Under the pieces are notes generated by a model. It saw only the letters and a list, made by a program, of their open reading frames with translations, was not told the origin of the DNA and searched no databases. A program made the position numbers and the translations under genes. This document shows, one piece after another, positions 1 through 7,619 of a stretch of 12,743 nt of DNA. The stretch is from Euperipatoides rowelli (lineage: Eukaryota; Onychophora; Udeonychophora; Euonychophora; Peripatopsidae). The stretch's first letter is position 1. Every line of letters starts with the position of its first letter. The stretch lies in assembly GCA_003024985.2 (NCBI GenBank), contig PXIH01S0009524.1; one strand, 5' to 3'.

Positions 1-1128
1 AAAAAAACAATGGTTTCAATGTATTTGGTGCATTTTTATTTTTTAACAACCATGTCCCTGTTTACATGGAATTACCCTATATCTTATTTTTAATTAGGCC
101 TACTTTTATTTTTCAGTACAATATCAGCTTTGAAGAAAATGTCATACATACTGTACATAAACTGCATAGGCTACTATTGGTATTAATATTTCACTTTGTC
201 TAATTTTATGCTTTTAAGAATTATCAAAGTTTTAAAAAACTTCCATTTGGTCTGTATTATCTGGGATCTAATTGACGTCACTTAAACAATCAGTTATCAA
301 TGTACAAAAGAAAAATATGCAAATTTTAGTCCTAAGCTATGTCAAAGTTGAAATTATTTATATTTATAAAAAAAAAGTACATTGAATTTAGTATTTAGTA
401 TTAGACTGTTACAATTAATTGATATTTTATTAGTTCTCATAATTTTTGGCGGTTTTTGGGACAAAATTGTTCCTATCATTTTTTTAAAAATGACGGGCTT
501 TTACTCTAATTATAGGCTATAACTTTAAATGTGAAACAGAGAGGAGCATACCATTTTCTTTCATAAGACTTGATGTATATAATTTCTATTATGAAACTGG
601 TAAATTTATTTCTCCATACAGGTTGAGAAACATTGCCATAAATCATTGACAACAATTGCTAATATACAGTATGTGTAGACAAAACAAAAATGGCTGATTG
701 GCTCCACGTTGGAGCATTATTATTTATAAGGTTGGTGGCTGATTATAACACGTTAGATGCATTTATAATAATTGTGACTAGTCCAATCATAACCCGTATG
801 GTACTATGTGTAGAAATGTTTGGACTGCTGCTCAGCTGGGTCATTGGCAGAAATTAGGCTCTCGTTCATAGGTCGTGGCAATGACATGGAACCCAGAGAA
901 TGCTTAGTCAATCAGATTAGGCCTAAGTCCTCCTATTTTCACAGACAGAACAATGTACTATGTGTTACCATTTTTATTGGATAAAAAAAAACTAATTACA
1001 GATTTAATTGGCTAATTAATATTACCGTAATTGTCATTTCAATCCACCAGAAGTGATAAGCTTTACAATATTTTAACAATATTAAAAAAAAGGACTTTTG
1101 ATGGTAGGGGATGGCAGCTCTACTTCAC
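1..1128. other. AT-rich stretch without a recognisable gene
   Basis: No protein family, RNA gene or mobile element could be recognised. The stretch has many T/A runs and stops in all frames. It holds TAGGCCTA at 95-102 and 918-925 and TAGGCTA at 167-173 and 513-519, members of the dispersed micro-word set described separately. The part from about 680 to 940 is less AT-rich and contains an inverted CCAAT word (TGATTGGCTC, about 695-704) and a 55-codon open frame (690-857), neither of which can be tied to a gene. Confidence 0.6.
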
Positions 1129-1238
1129 ATTATTGTAATTGATCGCCGTAATTATTTAAAATTTATAAAGTGAGGTAGAATGGCCATTATTGTAATTGAT
1201 CACCATAATCATTTAAAATTTATAAAATTAGAATGGCC
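1129..1238. repeat. Two-copy tandem repeat, about 55 bp unit
   Basis: Copy 1 is 1129-1185 and copy 2 is 1186-1238. Both begin ATTATTGTAATTGATC and end GAATGGCC. Between these the copies share the segment around TTTAAAATTTATAAA, with a few substitutions and a short deletion in copy 2. No coding content is apparent. Confidence 0.8.
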
Positions 1239-1383
1239 ATTTAAAAATTAATAAATAGTGTTTAGGTAGGCCTGTATATTTTTTTTTCATATCGGCTGAC
1301 ATATGTTCCAAGTAAGAGCGCCATGTAAGTTAAAACTTTCACTTTTTAATTTACAGGCCTCTTTCATTCTGTTTATGAGGATT

Positions 1384-1421
1384 CGTTATTCACAGAAACT
1401 ACAACGTTATTCACAGAAACT
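1384..1421. repeat. Two-copy 21-bp tandem repeat
   Basis: The word CGTTATTCACAGAAACT is found at 1384-1400 and again, identical, at 1405-1421, separated by four bases. Confidence 0.85.
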
Positions 1422-1655
1422 TATGGAGGTTTTTTTTCTCTTGTATGGATACCATGTCCTGAACCTTAGATGAGGTAAAATGAAACAAAAATCTAGGGGG
1501 GGGGAGGCCTTTGCTTGGATACCCCTTGGATTTCTTTCAGAGTGATAAAGTCAAAGTGCAGTGATGGCGCTCTTGTTCAGCGATGACGCTATATACCTAT
1601 GTTTTGCCAAGAAATAAGGGGGGGGGGGAGCTTACTTTGTGTGGCGCTCTTGGTC

Positions 1656-2123
1656 GGCATTCTACGGTACTTTAAAACCTCAAAATTTCCTTGTCTTTCA
1701 GCTACAAAAATAAAAGAAGTTATTTTTTTGGGTCCCCAGATCAGAAAGCTAAAGCATGTATATGAATTTTGAACAATGTTTATCGCCAAAATAAAAAAAT
1801 GTTGGCAATGTTTCTGTAATGTGACAAACAAATTTATTGGCAAAACTCGCTCAGATGACAACAAAAACATTGTAGATCAAATGATAAAAACATATAAAGA
1901 CCTAGTATGTAACATGTCTCTCAAACCCCACTTCATGCTCTCACATGTTGACTACTTCCCTTCCAGTTGCAGTGATGTCTCGAATGAACATGGGGAAAGA
2001 TTTCAACAGGATATTGCAATGATGGAGAAGCGATATGAAGGGAAATGGATGCCTAAAATGTTGGCTGACTACTGCTGGAATGTTGACAGTGACTGCATTG
2101 AACCGTACAAAATTAAAAAATAG
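1656..2123 (+). pseudogene. Broken C-terminal part of a repeated invertebrate protein family of unknown function
   Basis: The reading frame that ends with TAG at 2121-2123 resembles, from memory, the C-terminal third of a family found in many copies in arthropod, cnidarian and other invertebrate gene predictions. The visible conserved blocks are KFP.LS..K.KE (about 1683-1718), IFLGPQIRKL (1722-1751), CNMSLKPHF followed by SH.DYFP (about 1905-1962), then EHGERF.QDI, ME.RY.GKW and MLADYCW (about 1986-2081), with a lysine-rich end. The blocks lie in one frame and in the family's order, but TGA at 1770-1772 interrupts it between PQIRKL and the rest. The ATG at 1776 lies after this stop and falls inside the conserved region, so it is not a credible natural start. 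The upstream two thirds of the protein were not found, and a G run at 1618-1628 and a stop at 1584-1586 precede the match. The function is unknown to me. The high copy number suggests carriage by a mobile element, but no terminal repeats were found. An intact host gene is unlikely. Confidence 0.75.
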
Positions 2124-2204
2124 TGTAAATATTGTCAAGTTTTCTCTCTAGATCAACTCATTTTAAATTGTTTTTCTTTTAATGTTCCTCAGACCTTATA
2201 ATAT

Positions 2205-2362
2205 CGTTTATTATTATTAGTAGTAATAGTAGTATTACCGGTAGTAGTAGTAGTAGTCATCATGGTGGTGGTGTGGCGGCAGTAGTAGTAGTAGTAGTAT
2301 TATGAGTAGTAGTATTAGTATGAGTAGTAGTATTTATTATTATTTATTATAATAATAATAAA
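2205..2362. repeat. Trinucleotide microsatellite, mainly (TAG)n / (TAT)n
   Basis: There are runs of TAG, TAT and a short GTG/GGC island, interrupted several times. The longest clean stretches are five to six repeats of TAG near 2240 and 2285. It follows the broken gene at 2123 after about 80 bases. No coding role is visible. Confidence 0.9.
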
Positions 2363-2468
2363 CAAATTTTCTCTGTGTATCTGTTATTCCGAACTCTTTA
2401 AATTGAAGTTTCTCCCCAATGGTTTGTCCAATTGACTTGCGGTTTTTGTGTTAGGTTTGTTTTAATTA

Positions 2469-2482
2469 GGATCGATCGATCC
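2469..2482. other. 14-bp perfect palindrome
   Basis: GGATCGATCGATCC reads the same on both strands. It lies just before the first unit of repeat A. It may be chance or a simple GATC repeat. Confidence 0.6.
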
Positions 2483-2499
2483 ATCAATTTTGATGGGTT

Positions 2500-2712
2500 A
2501 AAATCAAAAATTTTTAAAATGCTCTGATTAAGTTGAAATTTGGGTTACCCTAGATGTCTAGAATATGTATGTAATGGTCAAGGTTATAGGTGGTCACCTC
2601 AGGGCAAAAATCAAAATTTTTAAAATGCTCCGATTAAGTTGAAATTTGAAATTTGTGTTACTTTAGAGGTCTACAATATGTATGTAAAAGTCAAGATCAT
2701 AGATGGTCACAT
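2500..2712 (+). repeat. Interspersed repeat A, two units in tandem
   Basis: Unit 1 (about 2500-2604) and unit 2 (about 2605-2712) share a block starting AAAATCAAAATTTTTAAAA, then ATGCTC.GATTAAGTTGAAATT, then GTTAC..TAGA.GTCTA.AATATGTATG and GGTCAC. The sequence GGGGGTGCTAGG follows unit 2. A related two-unit copy lies on the other strand at 7355-7612, also ending in a GGGTGCTAGGG word, so this is a dispersed family rather than a local duplication. No protein is encoded. The class is unknown; a non-autonomous element is possible. Confidence 0.8.
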
Positions 2713-2727
2713 GGGGGTGCTAGGAGA

Positions 2728-3077
2728 GTGTAGACAATGAAAATAGAATTTGCCATTTTTTGGAGGATTGGGGGGGGGGGGAGGAGCAAGCAACATTGGA
2801 GTGTTTGGCATACTTCTTAACATTACACAAATGTGAAATTTGGCATGTGGGTAGGTTCCATAGTGTAGACAATGAAAATAGAATTTGCCATTTTTTGGAG
2901 GATTGGGGGGGGGGAGCAAATAACATGGGAATTTTTAGCATACTTCCCAACATTACACAAACGTGAAATTTGGCATGTGGGTAGTTCCATAGTGTAGACA
3001 ATGAAAATAGAATTTGCCATTTTTTGGAGGATTGGGGGGGGGGGGGAGGAGCAAGCAACATTGGAGTGTTTGGCATA
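2728..3077. repeat. Minisatellite, about 130-bp unit, three copies, with long G runs
   Basis: Copies start at GTGTAGACAATGAAAATAG at 2728, 2863 and 2992; the last ends near 3077. Unit lengths are 135 and 129 bp plus a partial copy. Each unit has TTGCCATTTTTTGGAGGATT followed by an uninterrupted G run of variable length (about 10 to 14). In the two full units this is followed by an ACATTACACAAA segment and a GTGAAATTTGGCATGTGGG segment. Long open frames on both strands here, including proline-rich ones from the C side of the G run, are by-products of the repeat. The first unit begins just after repeat A. Confidence 0.9.
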
Positions 3078-4376
3078 GTGTTCCAAACATGACACCACAT
3101 TCTTTGCCCCCAAAAAAAAATTACCGTCGATTTCGACGAGTTTCCACTAGTTATTATTAAAAAGCCTTTATTAGCATAATAAAGGGCAATTCCATAAGAA
3201 GGTCAACCAAATGACTAATTTTTCAAATTAGTTATATTTTAGCAAATTATATGTCATTTTAAAGCTAAAACCCTGAAGAATCAGAATTTTATAATAAAAA
3301 AAATCCTCAAAAATTTTTATAAATAGGCTTTATGCTTTTTAGTGCAGTAGGCCTAGGTGTTTAAACGAGTTTTAATGTTGCTTTTGGACACTGAGATTGG
3401 ATTGGTTTTAGTGGTACAAAAGAAAAGTGTTTATTTAAAAATATTTTTTAGGTATTAACTAGAATATATATATATGTAAAATATTATGGCAAAACTTTGT
3501 TGTAACAAATAATAATTTTTGTGATATACAAAAATCTTTTATAGGCACTTAAGCTAGTTTTCGTCTGACACTAAATTACATTTAACTTTAATTTGTGAGT
3601 AATATGCTATATCATTTAAAATCAAATTTTGTCTCAAAAGCTACAGTAGTTTTTAAACCTCTTACACAATGCATAGTCAGATTTAAAAAATATTATTTAA
3701 TTGCTGTAAATACATGGTGTTGGACACCACTTTGCCATGAGGATTTTAGTTTATATTGTATTCAAAATATTTATAAAACAAGTTTTAATTAAATATTGGG
3801 ATAGTTTGCAACATGAACAGGAATGTAGGCCTATATATTTTCCAGAATAATTTTAATTAATTTTTAATATTTCTCAGGTCTACAAGTTTCAACTACAGGG
3901 TTCGACACTAGTGGCAGCAACAGAACAAATGCCAAACAAAATGTAGTAAATACCACCTGTTGTTATCAACTGATGGCATATTTTAATTGCTGCTCAAGTT
4001 TTGTTGACTTTTTTTTTTAATTAAATGGCCACTAAGCCTAGCAATTTACAAAATTCCAACAGTTTGCCTCATTTTTAGTATGACCTTTGTTTATAGAACT
4101 TAAGAAATAAATTAAACTTTAAGATTACATAATGTAATCAATTTACATTATTCCTAGTTTAATTATCATTGGATACATGTATTGTTATTGTGGAGACTAA
4201 TTAAATTTTTAATAGGCTAGTTTTATATTTTCCGCTGGAACATTGCATATATCGCCAGTAGGCCTACACCTGAACTGGTGGCAAGTTTTTGCCGGCAGTC
4301 TAAAAATCTAGTTTCGATCCCTGAAATATATTTAAAAAGTTTGGGTTAGTAACTAAACTAGAACTTAAATGTTTGN
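3078..4376. other. AT-rich stretch without a recognisable gene
   Basis: No gene or known element was recognised. It holds a short poly-A run near 3111-3120, an AT dinucleotide run near 3465-3473, TAGGCCTA at 3348, 3826 and 4259, TAGGCTA at 4213, a 17-base palindrome GATTACATAATGTAATC at 4123-4139, and an imperfect word GGTGTTGGACACC near 3717 that recurs elsewhere. A 65-codon open frame at 3595-3792 has no features of a real gene. Confidence 0.6.
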
Positions 4377-4614
4377 ATTGTATAATTTTTTGATCAGGTT
4401 TGGTCAACTCATATAGCCTACGTTTGATCAATCCTCTTTAGTGATTAGGGTAGGGGGGCTAACAGGACACTTTTTTAAAAAATGATCAAAATCAATTAAA
4501 AATAGGTGCAATCTTTTCATTTTTTAAAAAGTGCCCTGTTAGACCTCCTATCTTGATCCCTTTAACAGGATTAATCAAACATAGATATGAGTTGATCAAA
4601 CAATATTATACAAT
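4377..4614. repeat. Foldback (inverted repeat) element with about 100-bp arms
   Basis: The left arm (4377-4485) and right arm (4517-4614) are reverse complements with small gaps, around a loop of about 31 bases. Matching outer ends are ATTGTATAAT and ATTATACAAT. Inside, the arms share GATCAACTCATAT-like, GTTTGAT.AATCCT and CTAACAGG.CACTTTTTTAA words. The arms differ by scattered substitutions and by indels, one of which involves TAGCCTA at 4414-4420 in the left arm only. The transcript would fold into a long hairpin. It resembles a foldback or MITE-type non-autonomous DNA element, but no target-site duplication was identified. Confidence 0.85.
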
Positions 4615-4742
4615 GATTTAACATGTAAAACACAGAATATTTTTGTATGAAGGGGGGAAACTGATGCTCTGTTATCCTCTCTCCCAAACTTTTTACCCCA
4701 ATTCTGAAAAACTTAAATTGGCAAACATGGAAAGTTTTTGAT

Positions 4743-4772
4743 CGGGAGGTGGCACTAACAGGGCACAGTTTA
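4743..4772 (+). repeat. Extra copy of the foldback's GG..CTAACAGGGCAC word
   Basis: GGGAGGTGGCACTAACAGGG, followed by CACAG, repeats the inner part of the foldback arm (left arm 4450-4470; right arm on the other strand near 4529-4552). A further degenerate copy lies on the minus strand near 4667-4690 (TAACAGAGCA). The foldback may therefore be the core of a larger, partly decayed composite repeat reaching to about 4775. Confidence 0.45.
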
Positions 4773-4780
4773 TCACCTAA

Positions 4781-5315
4781 AGTACTGTATCGGTAAATCT
4801 GTGATTAATGTAGTTTAGCATGAGCTATTCCATGTAAACTCAACACATGGTTTCTACCTTGATGTCTCAGATTATCATATTTTTTTGTATTTGATAGTAC
4901 CCACCATGAGATAGAAAAATACAAATTGTTGGATTATTTTGACAAGTGGATAATTTTTAATTAATTTAAAAAAAATTAGAAAAAAATGCTAATTTTTCCT
5001 AAACATGTATGCACAAAATTGCTTGCAGTTTGAGTATCACTGATCCTAGAAGGCTTAAATAGGGCTCCTTTTAAAGCTCCTACCATCGGCTTTCGTTTGA
5101 TATATGACAAGACATGGTTGGTTTAAAATGTTTTTTAAAAAATCGAAATAGAAGTTTCAAATTATGTTTTCTCAAAAAGCAACATTTTTAAAATTTTGAA
5201 AAAATTCCCAAAATTTCTTTATAGGCCTACCTTAATGTAACTACCTGTAAAAAGTTTTTTTTGGGGGGAATCATTAGATATTAGAACTAATATGAATTGT
5301 TATTTTTCATTTATT
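4781..5315 (+). repeat. Left arm of large inverted repeat B
   Basis: This arm aligns, by eye, with the reverse complement of 6740-7295 over most of its length. Diagnostic shared words are TTTCTACCTTGATGTCTCA (near 4851), GGATTATTTTG.CAAG (near 4931), TAGAAGGCT...TAGGGCTC.TTTTAAAGCTCCTACCAT (near 5047-5087), TTTTCTCAAAAAG.AACATTTT (near 5167) and CCTTAATGTAA (near 5230). Identity is highest from 5040 to 5260 and fades towards both ends. No coding frame runs through it. The class is unknown. Confidence 0.85.
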
Positions 5316-5651
5316 TGTGATAATGTTTTTTAAGCTAGGCCTAAATTAACTTAGAAGCTTATGTTATTGTGAGTATACAGTATATTCTTCATTTACCTCC
5401 TCCACCACACATAACTTACATGTACACTTTTATTTTTTCTTTAACTTTTATGTAGGGGAACCTGGGAGCCTTGACCACATTTTCATTATATAATTTGAAA
5501 TATTTTGAAAAATAGAAACTCATATAATTGCAAACTGATATTAATCCCATATGTTTCCTGCCACATGACATTTTATACGAATCTCACTTAGCCTATTAGA
5601 GTTACCTGTATATAATAGATTTTAAAACTTGGGGAGCCTAATTGGCCCACT
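5316..5651. other. AT-rich spacer inside the large inverted repeat
   Basis: No gene is seen. It contains TAGGCCTA at 5336, TAGCCTA at 5589, a pyrimidine-rich stretch ending in AG at about 5455, and a GGGAGCCTTGACCAC word near 5467 that is the inverted form of the 25-bp repeat further on. Confidence 0.5.
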
Positions 5652-5716
5652 GGTCAAGCCTCCCTCACATGGAGTGGGTCAAGCCTTCCTGGCATTGAGT
5701 GGGTCAAGCCTCCACA
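5652..5716 (+). repeat. 25-bp tandem repeat, three copies
   Basis: GGTCAAGCC begins at 5652, 5677 and 5702, an exact 25-base period. The units read GGTCAAGCCTCC or GGTCAAGCCTTCC followed by a GAGTG-ending variable part. A related word on the opposite strand lies near 5467-5481. Confidence 0.85.
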
Positions 5717-6246
5717 CATTGTCATTTTATAAAGAATAGCAAATAGTTAATTTAAGTCTAATTCATTGTACAAACTTTGTCTCTAATCAAAGCTTGAATA
5801 CCGTATTTTAGCAGTAGTTAAAAATCCTATTTGCTTATATACGGTATATCAACTCATGTTTATCTGAGAAAAATCTTAACTAAAATATTTACTTTTTAGT
5901 TTGAAAAATACTTTAAGTTGCATTATTCCACACTTGTTTAGACTAGCTGCTTGAAACTAAGTTGGCAGTGTGAGCACTGCAGTAGCTTTAATTAGCCCCC
6001 TAGAGGCAAAAGGCTGTCATAACACTTTTAAATATGGAAATAGAAGGTTATCTATGGTTAAGGCTTCCTGGGTCCCCATATACTGGCACGTCACTGCATT
6101 CCCTTATTCATGCAAGGAACAAGATGATTATATGCTTGTTGAATCATGAAAGTTTACTTGCTGGGGATCTGACTAAATTCCCACTGTTCACATGGCTTGC
6201 AAGTAGGAGCTGTTAAATTCATGAATAAACGAGCACTCCAATTAGC
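5717..6246. other. Stretch without a supportable gene
   Basis: The first half is AT-rich. The part from about 5940 to 6240 has more balanced composition and holds a 60-codon open frame (6034-6216) without recognisable domains, and AATAAA near 6224. It could be part of an old inserted element whose 3' end is near the T run, or unique sequence. Confidence 0.4.
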
Positions 6247-6281
6247 TTTTTTTTTTTTTTTTTTTTTTTTTGTAGTTTATT
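6247..6281 (-). repeat. Poly(T) run with a matching polyadenylation signal on the minus strand
   Basis: 25 consecutive T bases (6247-6271) are followed at 6276-6281 by TTTATT. Read on the minus strand this is AATAAA, four bases, then A25, which is the arrangement expected at the 3' end of a retroposed transcript. The body would then extend rightwards from 6282, where 6282-6600 is AT-rich without a recognised gene. No target-site duplication was identified, so a chance A-rich expansion is possible. Confidence 0.4.
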
Positions 6282-6739
6282 GAATCAACTTCTTTGATTT
6301 TCTAAATTTGTTCTATTAAATAAGTTTAAGTAGATGAATTATTGCCAATGAGTGAAGTTGACATTACTTCACTCAGTAGGCCCATCTCTCCTTTTTCATT
6401 CCCATGAGCACAAGACATTTTTTGGATTCCATCTTAACATGTTTTGTGCCAAGTGAACCCTAACACACCTGCTGGTCGCATATACAACCTTATTGATCAA
6501 AACACTTTTTGATTGACATCAAAAACACTTTTCATGCTTTCCATCATTTTATCATTTCTTGACAGATGAATTAATCATAGGCTACAGGTTTTTTTTCCAA
6601 CCTAATGGGTAGCCTATTTGTTAATTGCAAAAATTTAATTTATTTCAAGATATTTTAGTTTTAGATCATAAACATAAAACCTTTAATTACAGTAAACATG
6701 AGGTTTTTATCTAATAAGACAACTTAAAATTAAAAAGTT

Positions 6740-7295
6740 GAAACACATATCACAAAAATAACCTTCATATCTCATGTTCCCATTATGATTCCAAAAAAAA
6801 ATTTTTAGGTAGGTTCTACTTACATTAAGGTGTAAATAAATTTTAGGAATTTTTTTCAAAATTTTAAAATGTTACTTTTTGAGAAAACCAAACTTAAACA
6901 TTTAACATGGATTTTTTTTAAACTTTTTTCATATAAACTGTGTTGTAGCCTTTATTATACAAAAGCCCATGGTAGGAGCTTTAAAATGAGCCCTATCTGA
7001 GCCTTCTAGTCCAATGGTACTCAATCTATAACTTAAGCATTTTTGTACATTTGTGTAAATAACTTACCAAAAATTGGCATTTTTTTTGTCATTTTTATAA
7101 ATTAAAAAAAATACTGCTTGACAAAATAATCCAAAAATTTGTATTTTTGTTTTTTTTCATAGATACAATCATGTAGCAAAAAATTGTGTAATTATGAGAC
7201 ATCAAGGTAGAAATTTTTTATTTTTTGTGGTGATTTGACATGGAACAGGTCTATTCCGAGTCTAAATTTGCATTCAAATTTAATATGACTGTACT
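6740..7295 (-). repeat. Right arm of large inverted repeat B
   Basis: This is the reverse-oriented partner of 4781-5315. The outer end is near GTACT at 7291-7295, matching AGTACTGTAT at 4781. The spacer between the arms is about 1.4 kb. Divergence between arms is considerable (many substitutions and small indels), so the inverted pair is either old or two independent insertions of one repeat family in opposite orientations. Confidence 0.85.
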
Positions 7296-7354
7296 AAAAA
7301 TTGATATGCAAGCATAACCTACATGATCGGAGTAGACTATTAGAAAATATTGAG

Positions 7355-7612
7355 ACACCCTAGCACCCACCCCCAATAAGTTACGAGAATATGTATAATT
7401 TCATACACATATTCTAGACATCTAGGGTAACATAAATATCAATGCACAACATAATCTGACTATTTTAAAAATTTCCGATTTTTGAAAGTCACTGGTACCC
7501 ACACCCGAAAAGTTACGAGCTTGTAATTTCATACACATATTCTAGACCTCTTTGACAACACAAATAAAGTATGTAATCTGAATAGTTTTAAAATTTTTGA
7601 TTTTTTTGAATT
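7355..7612 (-). repeat. Interspersed repeat A, inverted two-unit copy
   Basis: Two tandem units (about 7355-7485 and 7486-7612) share AAGTTACGAG, TAATTTCATACACATATTCT, followed directly by AGAC and a TCTGA.TA.TTTTAAAATTT-like part. Read on the minus strand they match repeat A at 2500-2712, including GTTACCCTAGATGTCTAGAATATG (shown here as its two halves, GTTACCCTAGATG and TCTAGAATATG). The copy starts about 60 bases outside the right arm of repeat B. Confidence 0.8.
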
Positions 7613-7619
7613 GTCTTAT

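Noticed and set aside
1313-1574. Inverted 11-base word AAGAGCGCCAT (1313-1323) and ATGGCGCTCTT (1564-1574) as terminal repeats of an element around the broken gene
   Set aside because: The words lie on the same side of the conserved fragment, do not enclose it, and similarity stops after 11 bases.
1589-1870. 93-codon open frame on the minus strand
   Set aside because: Antisense of the broken conserved family fragment on the plus strand, whose conserved blocks clearly fix the coding strand.
1941-2138. 65-codon open frame on the minus strand
   Set aside because: Antisense shadow of the EHGERF...MLADYCW blocks.
2205-3077. CRISPR-like array
   Set aside because: Units are long tandem copies without regular unique spacers, in a eukaryotic context; these are micro- and minisatellites.
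2707-3113. Proline-rich open frames on the minus strand and one on the plus strand
   Set aside because: They are translations of the 130-bp minisatellite; the proline stretches are the complementary C runs, and their repeat pattern follows the DNA repeat in several frames.
3595-3792. 65-codon plus-strand open frame
   Set aside because: No ATG at its start, AT-driven composition, no recognised motif and no splice context.
6034-6216. 60-codon plus-strand open frame
   Set aside because: More balanced composition, but no family, no conserved motif and no evidence of transcription; kept only as a note on the region.
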